Source: Cranoglanis bouderius (taxonomy: Eukaryota > Chordata > Actinopteri > Siluriformes > Cranoglanididae). From it: DNA of 64,000 nt. The notes under the pieces were generated by a model. The model saw only the letters and a list, made by a program, of their open reading frames with translations. It made no database searches and was not told the DNA's origin. Shown in pieces: positions 43,093 to 55,323 of this stretch. The DNA lies in assembly GCA_023630585.1 (NCBI GenBank), contig CM042536.1:28558964-28622963 (forward strand). The letters run 5' to 3'. Every line of letters begins with the position of its first letter. Positions within the stretch are counted from its first letter, which is position 1. A program made the position numbers and the translations under genes.

Positions 43093-44381
43093 CAGTCCAC
43101 TCGGAAAGTACTGGAAACGGCAAGGCCAATTTTATTTTTTTTCCTCTATACATTGAAGACATTTGGGTTTGAGATCCAAAGATGAATATGAGACAACAGA
43201 TCAGAATTTCAGATTTAATTTCCTCATATTTACATCTAGATATATCACATCTAGATGTGTTTAACAACTTAGAACATCACCAAGTATCTTTTGTTTGAAC
43301 CCATTTTTTCAAGTCATCAAAAATATTCCAGTATGTGACTGATATGCGTTTCTTGCTGCCCAGGTGTGCCCTGTTAATTTGATTGTTTAAAGAATCAATA
43401 GCTCTGAATGTCGACTCTTGGAGCCCTAGGTTTCACCTGTGAAGACTGCATTTGTTCTTAAAAAGGTTAAACTAACAAGAAGACCAGAGAGCTGTCTATG
43501 GGAGAAAAGCAAGCCATTTTGAAGCTGAGAAAAGTGGGAAAATCTATCAGAGACGTTGTACAAACATTGGGCATAGCCAATACAGGAATGTCCTGAAGAA
43601 GAAAGAAACCACTGCTGTACTAATGACCAACAGGTTGGGAAAGGAAAACAGCAGCAGTAGATGACAGAAACACTGTGAGAGCTGTGAAGATAAACCCAAA
43701 AACAAAAGCCAGTCACATCACCAACAACCTTCATAGGCAGGGGTGAAGGTATCACAATCCACCATTCGAAGAAGACTTTGAGAATCTCATCAGTCAACCA
43801 TGGTGGAGGTAGTGTCATGGCTTGGGCTTGCATAGCTGCTCCTGGAACAGGCTCACTAATCTTTATTGATGATGTAACTCATGATGGTAGCAGCAGAATG
43901 AATTCAGAAGTTTACAGAAACAATCTATCTTCCAATTTACAGAGAAATGCATCCGATCTAATTGGCAGGAACTTTATCATGCAGCAAGACAATCACCAGA
44001 CCTTAACCCAATTGAGCATGCATTGGGTGTGTGTTAAGGCTGTCAGAATGAATTTCAGTGTTTAAATGCAACTGTTTGGTGATGTCAGTGGGTCACCAGC
44101 TTGATGCAGTTATTGCAAGCAAGGGATACGCAAGCAAGTATTAAGTGTTATTTACTTTAATTTACTTTAAGACTACCTGTCTGCCACCAAAGGTGCCATG
44201 TTTTAAGTTGTTTAACACATCAAGATGTATATACGGTGTTAAACAATTTATGTATAAATGAAAGCTGAAATTCTGATCTATCGTCTCATTTTCATCTTTT
44301 GATCTCAAACCTAAATGTCTTCAGTGTAAAGCAAAAACAATAGAATTGGCCTTGCTGTTCCAATACTTTCAGAGGGGACTG
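43093..44381 (+). mobile_element. Tc1-like transposon with both ends and TA target, transposase broken
   Basis: It starts CAGTCCACTCGGAAAGTACT after TA (43091-43092). It ends CCAATACTTTCAGAGGGGAC TG, before TA (44382-44383). Length is 1289 bp. The + strand keeps a transposase segment at 43778-44010: SVNHGGGSVMAWACIAAPGT, later NFIMQQDNHQTLTQLS, where the second catalytic Asp context survives. The N-terminal half is frameshifted. The segment that should carry NPIEHLW is replaced after GAGCATGCAT by 45 bp found again at 46130-46174. Same family as 8500-9330. Confidence 0.88.
44024..44068 (+). repeat. 45-bp exact repeat, copy inside the Tc1
   Basis: Starts TGGGTGTGTGTTAAGGCTGT and ends CAGTGTTTAAATG. 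It is identical to 46130-46174 in direct orientation and does not belong to the Tc1 family sequence at this place. Confidence 0.95.
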
Positions 44382-44659
44382 TAGCTTTTATTATTTTTTG
44401 TCTAATAATTTGGTAATTAGATTTTTGGTCATAGCCTCACATCTCCAGAGTTTCACACGATCTCCTCATAGAGAGAAGAGAAAATGTTGCCTCCAGGTTG
44501 TGCAGCAGGTGGATTGGTGACTCTGAATTGCCCCCCAGTGGGAGTGTGTGTGTGGATGATGCCCTGAGTCAGACTGACATCTCATCCAGGACGTGGTCTC
44601 TCCTCACGTCTGTGCCCCCCCGGATAGCAAGATTATGGGCCTTTTGTGTTTCTCTAAGT

Positions 44660-45076
44660 CAGTCATTCTTTTTCCCTTTCCCTTTCCCTTCTTACTTACT
44701 TCCTCCTCTTCTTTCATTTCCTTCTTTCTTTTCCTCCTTTCCTTCTCTTCTCTTCTTTCATTTCCTTCTCTTCTTTCTTTTCATCCTCTTCTTCTCTTCT
44801 CTTCTCTTCTCTTCTCTTCTCTTCTCTTCTCTTCTCTCCTTCTTTCTTTTCTTCTCTTTTTCCCTTTCCTTTCCTTCTTCTCTTCTCTTCTCTTCTCTCC
44901 TTCTTTCTTTTCTTCTGTTTTTTCCTTTCCTTCTTCTCTTCTCTTCTCTTCTCTTCTCTTCTCTTCTCTTCTCTTCTCTTCTCTTCTCCTCTCTCCTTCT
45001 TTCTTTTCTTCTCTTTTTCCCTTTCCTTTCCTTCTTCTCTTCTCTTCTCTTCACTTCTCTTTTGTCTTATCTCCTC
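44660..45076 (+). repeat. TTCTC-rich polypyrimidine tract
   Basis: Blocks of (TTCTC)n alternate with CTCCTTCTTTCTTTTCTTCT-like spacers, giving a higher-order repeat seen three times (about 44836, 44898 and 44992). Followed by (CT)n at 45107-45185. Confidence 0.95.
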
Positions 45077-45106
45077 TAGGCCTGTGCATCTTGTTTTATT
45101 TATGTC

Positions 45107-45126
45107 AATCTCCCTCTCTCTCTCTC

Positions 45127-45185
<59 letters not shown>
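45107..45185 (+). repeat. (CT)n microsatellite
   Basis: About 39 CT units with one GC interruption. Confidence 0.96.
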
Positions 45186-45187
<2 letters not shown>

Positions 45188-45410
45188 CGTTTGTATAATC
45201 ATGTTATCTATTTGCATGATAAAGATAAGACGGGCAGGCCATTAGAATTAACAGGAGCTGATAATGTGGAGATAATTTAGAAATCATTATTTAAATGTCA
45301 CGCTGTAATGATAAAAACCTCACTAATAGTTCTATCTAAATGTCAAATTGGAATTATTCAATTACATCTTCAGGCCAGGGGCAGTGCCAGGAATACCAAT
45401 CTAGACCTCC

Positions 45411-45413
<3 letters not shown>

Positions 45414-45473
<60 letters not shown>
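45414..45473 (+). repeat. (GT)n microsatellite
   Basis: About 30 GT units. Confidence 0.96.
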
Positions 45474-45475
<2 letters not shown>

Positions 45476-46028
45476 AACAAGCCTCTGGTTAACTGCAATT
45501 ACTTTACTCTCCAAATATCTAGTTTATTGTAATGTCTGCTTTGCAAATAATCAGATATCTCCCAGCTCCTATCTCAGGATTATTTGTATATAATTTTGTT
45601 ACTGTGTTCAAAGACAAATGTTTTCCAATCACTTCAGTTTGCGTCATCTCCACAGCGACAGCTTTACTGTCTTTTATTTTCATTTATGCATTTTCTGTAA
45701 AAGAATAAAAGTGCGTAAACGTGTATTAGGCGGCGTCATCACATCTCAGAGCGGCGAGACGGCTGTGTGTTCGCCAGAGACACACGTGTGTTATCAGTCA
45801 CTGCAGCTTAAACAAGAACCTTAAACAGAATATATCAGCATCTCAGCCTTTCTCTCTTCTTCCGTATCTCTCTATCGACAGCAGAAAGGGAGTAGGGGAG
45901 CGCAGGTCAGAGCGTCTCTCGTCTTCAAAACCGACCTTGACCTGCTTTGAACAGGGGGAGGAGAGGAGCTTTCACACAAATGCAAATAAGAAGTGTCACA
46001 CCAAGTCTCTCTCCTTCTGTAGATCACA

Positions 46029-46030
<2 letters not shown>

Positions 46031-46092
<62 letters not shown>
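46031..46092 (+). repeat. (GT)n microsatellite
   Basis: About 31 GT units; the 45-bp repeat copy lies 38 bp downstream. Confidence 0.96.
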
Positions 46093-46096
<4 letters not shown>

Positions 46097-46129
46097 AGTA
46101 TGAGAGTTCATACAAAGTGTGTGAGTATA

Positions 46130-46174
46130 TGGGTGTGTGTTAAGGCTGTCAGAATGAATTTCAGTGTTTAAATG
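46130..46174 (+). repeat. 45-bp exact repeat, second copy
   Basis: Identical to 44024-44068. Here it lies in non-transposon sequence next to a GT microsatellite, so it is the likelier source copy. Confidence 0.95.
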
Positions 46175-46227
46175 GCATAAAATGTTATAATATTAATGTA
46201 TTTAGGCAACAAAAAAAAACTCATGTA

Positions 46228-46661
46228 TAGAGCTGGCCAATATGATATATCACTATTGTGATAAATTATGTTTCAATACACAAATGTCTTTTTTGCAATA
46301 TTCTGGATATCATATATTTTTTTAATTATTTAAAAAATGTTTTATGTTTTTGTAATTAATCTTTAAAATTGTGAAAATGTTAAAATATTAACAGAATATT
46401 AACAAAAAAAAATTCTACATATTATTCCATATATTTTCATTAATTTTTTTATAAATAATTTAAAATATTTGAAATATTAGACATTAAATAAAGCACAAAC
46501 TGTTTTTTTTTTTTTTTGGTTGTTTGTTTTTAGCTATTTAATAAAACTATGATATTGCTGGGAAATTCTTAGCAAATCTATATATCGTGATACATATTTT
46601 GTATCATAAAAATGTTTTTGAGAATCGTGATATGATATTATTGTCATATCACCCGCCCCTA
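46228..46661. mobile_element. hAT-like non-autonomous element
   Basis: The left end is TAGAGCTGGCCAATATGATA and the right end, inverted, is TAGGGGCGGGTGATATGAC. Both resemble the TAGGGCTGGGCGATAT ends of fish hAT elements. The AT-rich interior has no ORF. A clear 8-bp target duplication is not seen, so the exact ends are uncertain. Confidence 0.55.
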
Positions 46662-47896
46662 CGCAAAAACATTCTATTAAGTCTATAGAAACACATTTTC
46701 TAAACTTTCTGGCTAATGATTTAATATGTTTAATGTGTCATTAATGACATTTTCAATTTTTAAACATTTATAAGAAAGAGGACACTGTAAAAACATCCAT
46801 TAACATTAAAAATACATTTTGGAAATGTATTGATTTTCTAATTAAATATAAAATCAAACAAAGTATGTGTCCTAAAATCTCAGTTGCCATTGATAGTGCA
46901 CTACATTATACACTACTGTATAATGCCTTCATGAGCATATGTACTGATTAGGAGTGAATTTCAGATTCATAAAAATTCAGTGCTGGATTTTTATATGGCT
47001 TTCAGGTCATATAAGAAATATCATGCAAGAAATGTAGCAAAATATCAGTGACCAAAAATACCATAGGTAAATAAAGAAAAAACAAAAATGAATCAGAAAC
47101 AATAAAGGTTAATGTGAGACCATCGCACAGGACCAGGTGTACATCCGCGAGAAAACGCGGCATAAAATTCAACTCGATGCAGCTGCAAAAACCATTCACA
47201 AGGCGTCTGACATTAACGTTCAGTTTACTGAGGCTGTGGCTCATCACACTGCACCTGGGGTGCCCGCTAAATTCACTCTGCGTGAGGCACACACTTTAAA
47301 AGCCACTGTGAATTGATGGAAATGGTCAACTGTAGAGAGCCATAAAAAATAAATAAATAAATGAAAAACAGAAAAAAAGAAAAGGCATGTTTAGGAATGC
47401 GTAGAAAATTTGTAATTAATCAAGTACTTTTTCAATCAAGGCACTTGAGTTAGAACAAGTAAACAGTGCGGTGGGAATTAATACAGCTGATACGCCATTA
47501 CATTCCCAACTGGTTTTCTTTAATAAAAAGGCCACTGTTTGCGGAATAATCTGTCACATTAAAGTGTGTGATTAAATTTTCTCATTTTTCTCATAACTGC
47601 AGCTCCTATAGAATTAAGTCAATGACCAGGGTTGGCATTTCTGTGTAATAATAGCATCAGTAGGTTTTTAGAACTTTTTTTTTTTTTTTTACCAAATGCT
47701 CAAAAATGCTCTCGTTTATTATTAAGTTTATTGATGCAAATAAATTCACAGTTACATATAAACGAGGCGGTGGGGCATGTATGAGACGAGACAACTTTAC
47801 ATCACCGTGAATGATGTAATACTTACAGTCATATGGAAAAATACGTACACCCCATGGACATTGTTGGCTTTTTTGACATATTTGGACAAGCAAACA

Positions 47897-47899
<3 letters not shown>

Positions 47900-47968
<69 letters not shown>
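47900..47968 (+). repeat. (ATT)n microsatellite, LINE tail
   Basis: About 23 ATT units. On the minus strand it is (AAT)n at the 3' end of the LINE, so it is probably an expanded retrotransposon tail. Confidence 0.9.
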
Positions 47969-47970
<2 letters not shown>

Positions 47971-49110
47971 CCTTTATTTAACCAGAAATGTTCCATTGAG
48001 ATAGTACAATTTCTTCTTCCAGGAAGTCCTGGTCAAGATGGCAGCACATTTAAGTTTCACAGTAAAATTCAACAGAAGTAACAAATACTACAAGTACACA
48101 CATAAAGAAAAAAAAGAAAACCTACAGTCAGTGTGTAAAAACTGATCAATAAAAACAATTACACGTTTCCTTTAAAGCAGTTTGCAAAATACCTTTAAAA
48201 GTACTCAAAGAGGGAAGTATATCTAAATTGATTACATTTTGCTATTCATTCCATACCCAAGGAGCATAAAAAGAAAAAGCTGTTTTACCAAATTCTGAAT
48301 GTACCCCTGGGACTTTCAGCCGAATTTGAGTTGTAGATCTCGTGCAGTAACTACTTGTATGATAGGTTAAAAGATTAGAAACATAGGAGGGTAATTTACC
48401 TAAAAGTGCCTTGGCAATGAATAAAAACATAGCAATTTTCTCCTGTGATATAAGGATGACCAAGCTAACGATTCATATAAAATACAGTAATGAGTACGTG
48501 ACTTGGCACCACAAACAAATCGTAGCGCGGCATGATAAACAGAGTCCAGATTTTTGAGTGAGGACGCTGGTGAATGCATACATAATAGATCGCCATGGTC
48601 TAAAACAGATAAAAAAGTACTCTTGACTAATTTCTTTCTCGCCCCATAGGGGAAGCATTTTTTTAAACGATAAAAGAATCCCAATTTTGGCCTAAGCTTT
48701 TTCAATAGATTATCAATATTTACATCATAGGCTAATCTTTTGTCAAGCCATATACCTAGATAATTATAAGCACCAACTCTTTCTATATGTATACCTTCTA
48801 AAGTCGAGATCGTCAAATCCACTATTTTAGAGCATGCATGACTAAAAATCTTTTTTTTAAATTTTTTTATTTAAAACCAGTTTCAGCTATAATAATGAAT
48901 GCTGCATTGTTTGAAACATACTCTGTAATCTCTGTAAGGCTTGATTTAAGGAGGGAGCAATAGTATAGATAATTGTATCATCAGCATACAAATGTATTTT
49001 AGCTAAATTTATTCCAAGACCTAAATAATTGATAAAAATATCATGATGAATGATCATCTTTGAAACGGTGCCTATTAATAAAGTTGATATACTTGAACAA
49101 AACCACAAGG
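47903..49110 (-). mobile_element. 5'-truncated non-LTR retrotransposon (LINE) inserted in a Tc1
   Basis: Minus strand. The RT active site appears in IHLYADDTIIYTIAPSLNQA (about 48930-49000). Next come degraded residues and then the ORF at 48822-48400: RVGAYNYLGIWLDKRLAYD, KLRPKLGFFYRLKKCFPYGA, VLDHGDLLCM and ESLAWSSLYHRRKLLCFY. The 3' region ends in AACATTTCTGGTTAAATAAA then GGATAT(AAT)n. Frameshifts split the coding region, so it is dead, but it keeps YADD. Clade (jockey/I-like) not resolved. Confidence 0.82.
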
Positions 49111-49742
49111 AAAATGAGCTTTTTCAATCATTTATTCAACAGAAATATCAGCAGATGTGATATTCTTCTGTGGAAAAGTAAGTACACCCTTGGCCTCAGA
49201 AGCTATTGGCCCCTTTAGCAGAAATAACTTCTTGTAGTCGTTTTGCATAATTGTCCACCAGGCTCATTGAAATTTTTGACCACTCTTCCATGCAATATTC
49301 TTACAGTTGAGGGTTTTCTTGCATGTTCTGCCTGTTTCAAATCCCCCCACAACATTTCAATGGGATTCAAAACCCGGGCTTTGACTAGGCCATTCCATAA
49401 CCCTCCATTTCTTCTTTTTGAGCCATTCCTTGCTGGATTTGCTAGTGTGCTTTTGAAAGGTCCACTTTCAGTTCAACTTCAACTTTTGGACAGATGGCCT
49501 CACATTATCTTCAAGCACTCTTTGATATGACGCAGAATTCATAGTTGAATCAATGAAGGCAAGCTGTCCAGTCCCTGAGACAGCGAAGCAACCCCAAACC
49601 ATAACATTTCCACCACCATGCTTTACAGTTAGTATGAGATGCTTCTCCTGAAAAGCTGTCTTTGGTCTGCTCCAAACATGTCTGCTGTTACTGTGGCCAA
49701 CCAACTCTATCTTTGATTCGTTTGTCAGGAGCACATTATTCC

Positions 49743-49816
49743 AAAAATATCGGATGAGTCTTGATATCAGCTGATGCTCAAGGTTTCACTGATATCAAGA
49801 CTCATCCGATATTTTT
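49743..49816. repeat. Perfect 28-bp hairpin
   Basis: Arm 49743-49770 (AAAAATATCGGATGAGTCTT, then GATATCAG) is the exact reverse complement of 49789-49816; the loop is 18 nt. It lies just where the Tc1 sequence breaks off. The following 49850-49990 has GGATATTGGATTGGTGTCTG, a text resembling other fish DNA-element fragments. Confidence 0.9.
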
Positions 49817-50512
49817 TTAAGCACTTAAAAATACAGGAAAAATACATTTCCAATTCATATCTTTTTCCATTTGTTACGGGATCAGATCAGATACATTATT
49901 CAGTCTGATCCACCATTATTTTGCTACAAATGCCCAAAAGCAATCCTGGATATTGGATTGGTGTCTGTAATATATACGAAACTGTGTGTTCCCATAAACA
50001 GGATGCTTAAACTAAGCATTTAGATTCATACACCAGTTTCATCCTTATAATGTTTGGGCAAACGAATTTTTTCAGGCAAAAATAATTTGACAGCCTTTCA
50101 TGTGTGTTGATGTGAAAACAGAGATATACTGCGTGAGTGTGTTTTAATTTGATAATCAGCCCGTATCATTTGCGTCCCTAATGCCAGATTGACCGCAGCA
50201 GTAAAACGAAGCACAAGGCCATAAATTGCAGCGCTGTGTTAATTAAAGAAAGTTTCTGTTGCCCTGTAAAGCTAAAGCGTTAATATTCTAGAAAATGTCC
50301 CCATTCACAGATCGTTGTAACTTCATATGTTGGTTTAATGATGCAGAACTCATTGCTGCTGCGGTCACCCAGGAGCGGAGAGCTGGCTGTGCGCGGGACG
50401 ATGATTTCACTGAGGAAAGAGCTTTCACGCCTCTGCTCAGGCAGCGTATAAAGAGACTCTCTGCCCCACCAACTTTACAGTATAGCACTCTTCTTGAACT
50501 CTCTCTCTCTAA

Positions 50513-50543
<31 letters not shown>

Positions 50544-51067
50544 TCTCACTCTCTCCCTCACACTTTTTCACTTTTTATGAGTGTTTTGCCAATGCAAATT
50601 CAAAGACAAGACCTGGCCCAGACAGAACTTGAATTTGTAGCTCATTTTCCACCAACTTGATACAGAGTCCTGGCAAGAACTTCGACTTTCAGTGACACCA
50701 TTGTTAAGTTCAATGTGGAACCATTAACCTGGATTAAGCAACCACTTGACATAGTCAAATTTGGACATTTTCTACAGACTTTCCTGAACATGTTTCTCTT
50801 TTGCACATACAGTATACTGTATTAATAACCACCAGCAGAGGTCCTGATGTCCAGAATATTAGCCAATTTCCAGTGTTGCCAACTTAGAGACTTTTTTAGG
50901 AATTTTTAGGCCCCTTTAGTGACTTTATTTCAAATAAGATTGACAAACCTAACGACATTCTGAGCACCACGTTAGTGACTGTCTTGATACAGCTCGATAT
51001 GGCTCTCCAGCTCACATGACTTGACTCACCATCAGTATGTGCTGTCTTACTGTGTTGCACTTGCAAC

Positions 51068-51232
51068 CAATCACTGATCACCATTATTCCCAGCGATCAG
51101 TCACTGATCACCAATATTCCCAATGACCAATCACTGCTCACCATTATTCACAATTATTCCCAATGACTAATCACTGATCACCAATGTTCCCAATGACCAG
51201 TCACCGATCACCATTATTTCCAACGATCAATC
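51068..51232 (+). repeat. 30-bp minisatellite
   Basis: About 5.2 units of a 30-nt repeat resembling CAATCACTGATCACCATTAT TCCCAATGAC. The third unit carries a 10-bp extra TTCACAATTA-like insertion, making it 40 nt. Unit starts: 51068, 51098, 51128, 51168 and 51198. Confidence 0.9.
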
Positions 51233-51299
51233 ACTAGCTAAGAGAATTGCTAACACTGTCCACTTCCACTTTGCGCAGTTCAATCACTTCCTCAATTAC

Positions 51300-51600
51300 G
51301 GACTCTATAAAGACTCCAGAGTTTCATGTACAGCTTGTATTCGTTTACGTACTCCATTCCTGAGCCGTTTGTTTTCTCGTTTAACTTTCACGTATTTGGA
51401 TTCTTTTCCCATTCTGATTTTTGTGTGCTCATTTTAGGCTTTAGATTGTTTTTCTGTCTGGGTTTGGACATGGACTGTGCTCCCTACTATGATTTTCACC
51501 TCACGTTTGTCAACAAACACTTGGATCCTACCCTTCTGTGTCCTGTTGTTACACTCTTCTCGGAGCATCACAGACATTCTGACATCTGATCACAATCTGA
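51300..51600. repeat. Possible dispersed repeat, unclassified
   Basis: T-rich text with short words such as TTTGTTTTCTCGTTTAAC and CCTGTTGTTACACTCTTC, like the reverse of the class suspected at 10560-10880. No ends defined; the ORF at 51326-51589 has no resemblance to a protein family. Confidence 0.2.
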
Positions 51601-52153
51601 ATTATTTAAGCTTATATTTGGTTCACTACTGTGCATATGTAGCTATCCAACAACTTGATCAAAGCGTGACATTCATTGTGTGAGTAAATCAGAGTAAGCT
51701 AGCAAGGTTTTAGACGTTTTTATGCAGATCGTCTGTTTTTAACCGCTGTGTTTGTTAAACTGGCTCGATAAGAAAGCAGCCTAAATAAAAACTTGTTGTT
51801 TTGGTGAAATATAGTGAGGTATTTGGAGAGCAGACATGTCGGAGTATGTTACGGGCAGAAAACTTGATTTTTTAACAAAAAAACGGACGGATTTTCATTT
51901 TTGGGTGTTTGCCAGAATTCTGCCATAGCAAAATCCAACTGGTTTTCCCAGACCTCCACACATTTAATGAAGAAAAGGCTTGCTGATGAATGAGGTTTTT
52001 AATTTCGTCAACAATAATGTTACAGTAAAAATTCCAAAAAAGAAAACGTACAGCTATTTATGAAAATATGGCAAAAATCAACACACTAAATATGTCAGTA
52101 AACTTGACACTCAGTGTATTCTGTGCATGATGACACACTTTCTCTCTTTCATG

Positions 52154-52168
52154 CCCCCCCCCCCCCCC
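52154..52168 (+). repeat. Poly(C) run
   Basis: Fifteen consecutive C residues. Confidence 0.95.
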
Positions 52169-53960
52169 TCCTTTCGGTCTCTCTCATTAAACGACTGCTA
52201 GAAGTGCACATATTGCCGGAAAACCTCAGGGTTTGATACAGTCAGGGAATATAATGTAACACTTTTCACTCTCCATAATGGGGAAATAATCTTTGCAAAT
52301 GGCATAAAATAAGCATGAAAGAAGTGTTCCTAATCCATTAAGTGCATTTGACTACATAAAGTTTAGAATAAGAGAATGTTAAAACTCTCTCTGTCACTCT
52401 CTCTCTCTCCCTGGCCCATGGCTCAGATACACACTTTAGTGCATTAGAGAGTGTGTGGAGGTGGTGTAATGTGATTTGTGTGCCTGGCCGGCAGTGCGCT
52501 CCCATCACCACCACCTCTGGCCTACTCACTGTGGTCAGCTGATAGTTCCGCAAATGGACACGCTTAAAACTTCTATTTTCTGGATGGCTCTCCTGAAACG
52601 CTCCCATTCCTCACACAGGGGGGTCTGTTTTCATCTCTACTCTCTCTCATTCTCTCTCTCACTTTCTCTCCCTGCCTTTATACACTCCTGTATACTTCGT
52701 TCTCTTTTCTCCAGCATCTCAATTGAAAATGTTCAAGGAAAATTTGTTTCTGTAAAGATTGGAGCCTCTCGATGGCGGCACAGCATTGAATTACTACTTG
52801 CCTCTAGTTGTCTATAAGTGAGACCATTTGAAATCTACTTCACTGTCATTTTAGGTTGTATTGTGTTGGATTACTGTTTTCTTATCTTTTTTTTTTTTTT
52901 TTTTTTGCTTTCATCAAAAAATACCATCAGGAACATCAGGAAATAAGAAAGCAAGAATGATTTTGCGAACAGCTCGACACAATTGCGCACGCAGGTCATT
53001 TTCTTAAGCCACATGTGAATTCAGACTGCGTGTACTCAGGAGATTGTTACAGAGATCAATAGCTTTTAAAGTCGCACTTGATTCAGAAGCAAAAAGGAAA
53101 ATATTTCAAAGGCGTCGCAGCCGTGCTTGTTTTTCCCCCCCCGCGCTTTCTGTAAAGCATCTGAAAAAAAAAAAATCAATGCTGTATTTTTAAATAGCAG
53201 GTACTAAATTTTTAAAGAAGCAAAGATCACGTCATTCTTTCATATCAATGTTTATTAAGCTCTGAATCTCCACACACACACACACATATGCATACACAGT
53301 GGCCATAAGAAACAGCAGTAATGCCTCTAATGTTTTGGCTCTGCATTGCATTAATCCATCATGGCCGCTATTATTTATTGATAGAGCCGATCTCCACCTT
53401 GAGAGCTTCGAGCCGAGATGTGAGGGCTCGTGTCAGCAAGCACGCTCGTTCCCCGAGATCAGCTCCTCAGGGCCACGCAGCCAATGAGCGTGTGATGCGG
53501 GCAGGGGTCTGAATCTGCCTGCTCAGCTCTTTCCTCTGTACCCATGACCTTTCTAAATGTCATTTTTTTCACGCAAGCTTATTGGCGGTGTGAATAAATG
53601 ATGAAATGCCTCTCGGCGTGGGTAAACTCGCTATTCCGACGTGAATGTTTATTTTTCCCTCTATCCCCTTTCACAAAGTTTCTCGGTTAACCCCGTGTGT
53701 TATCGTGTGCTCTGTGTTTGCTGCTTGACCCCTCATTTTATGATTGCATGCTTGTACTTACTATAATCATTCAGAAACCACTTGTCTGTAGGTTGCATTA
53801 AAGCTAATGCATGGTCCGGAGAGGATGAATAAGCCACTGCATCTAAAAAGAAAAACTCGTGCAATTAGTGATAATTTGAGGTCAAACATATTTGTTGACA
53901 TTGTATAGTTTTATTTAAACTGTTAGTATGCACTGTTTTTCTCTCCAGGGCACGAGTTGT

Positions 53961-53992
53961 TATTCATTCATTCATTCATTCATTCATTCATT
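53961..53992 (+). repeat. (ATTC)n microsatellite
   Basis: Eight near-perfect tetranucleotide units. Confidence 0.95.
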
Positions 53993-55323
53993 ATTAGCTG
54001 TGAAGCACCTGATGGACTTGACTTGATGCTTTGCCTTTAATAAGATCTGATCTTTACGCTCACAAACTGTGTGTATAGGAACAAAAATATTTCAAACCCT
54101 GTGTGTACACAGGCTGCATTCAGTGTTTCTGCCATCACAATTTGACAACTATTACACCGCCCTGTATCAGATTTGCTGAATAGGATCTGATAGTTGTTTC
54201 TTACTAATACTTAGATGCTGAGTCCAGATGCTGTTAGTTTTGCTCTAGAACATCACAAGTTTTCACAAAGCCTGATGTCCAGTGTAGAGCTTTTTTGCCT
54301 AAGATGGACCATAAACATTAGAGCTATTGCCAGATCCACTGCCACCAACACAGGAAACACTATGTTTATGTACAATAGGTGAGCAACATTTATCACTTTT
54401 CCTCTGATTAGCCCTTATATGAATGCTAGGCACACTTACATGCACACAAAACTCCTGATTTCAGGGATTTATAATGATCAGTGAAAGACAGAAATGCGAG
54501 CATAGCCCAGATGAGTTCTGCTACATCTGTGGGTGTTTCAAAAGGAAGTTCACTCCTTAAGCACTCTGCATATTATTATAATGTTCGTCTTTTGAAATAG
54601 CTTTATTTAGAGATTTTCACAAACATTTCACAGACTATTTGTCTGCCGTTCATGTTGTAAACAAGTGTTATGTTTTTGTGTGCCTCTTGTTGTAATTAAT
54701 AAATAATAATAGTGAAATTTGACTTCTACCCATTTAAATAAAACCCTGAAAGCAATATAAATTTAGCAAAATCATTAACAAATTCATTCTTATTTTGTGG
54801 GAAAACAATACGTGATAGGGAATTTTCAGTGGCATATTTGAACTCAGCATGACCAAAATAGGTAAAAACAAGTGTGATTTGCAAAACAGCATCAACTTTT
54901 TTTTCTAGATGCAGGGCGGTGTTATTATTACTTCTATTTTTTATTAATGTGAATGCTCAGAGTACCGTTTCCACTGCCGATATTTAGCATGGTTGCTACT
55001 GTGATATTGATTTTTTAAAATCTGTTTTATAAATAAGAAATTAATTTGGAGTAACTGAAATATCGGAAGCAATAAGGCCAAATAATCTGTTCATTTATCG
55101 GAGCATTCACTCATAGGTCAGCGGCTAGCTAGCTCACAGTGATTTGTACATTCCCGTTAAAGGCGCTTCCAGTGAACTCAGCGTCCCTTCTTCCTTTTTC
55201 GTCTTCATCTGACAAGCATTCATACTTTAAGTCAGAAGTTATTTTCATGAAAAATGTTTGGTTTGCCATGTCCACTGATGATGTTGCCCTCATCTACACT
55301 GCTGTACTAACAGTTTCCAACTA

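Larger units (their letters stand above)
47826..49742 (-). mobile_element. Tc1-like transposon, split by a LINE
   Basis: The outer part 47826-47899 is an inverted-repeat-like end (CAGTCATATGGAAAAATACG after TTA). The family sequence resumes at about 49115 with TTTATTCAACAGAAATATCA, then GTGGAAAAGTAAGTACACCC. On the minus strand 49468-49734 codes for part of the transposase: NESKIELVGHSNSRHVW, later VKHGGGNVMVWGCFAVSGTG and QLAFIDSTMN. The catalytic C-terminal part and inner end are degraded and its 5' end breaks off at the hairpin at 49743. Confidence 0.8.

Noticed and set aside
44475..44600. Possible further SINE-like repeat B relative (GATTGGTGACTCTGAATTGC)
   Set aside because: Only a short similarity to a known fish repeat style; it does not align to the two good copies in the window over a useful length.
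44498..45217. Open frames around 200 residues on both strands
   Set aside because: Produced by the TTCTC tract; no protein family resemblance.
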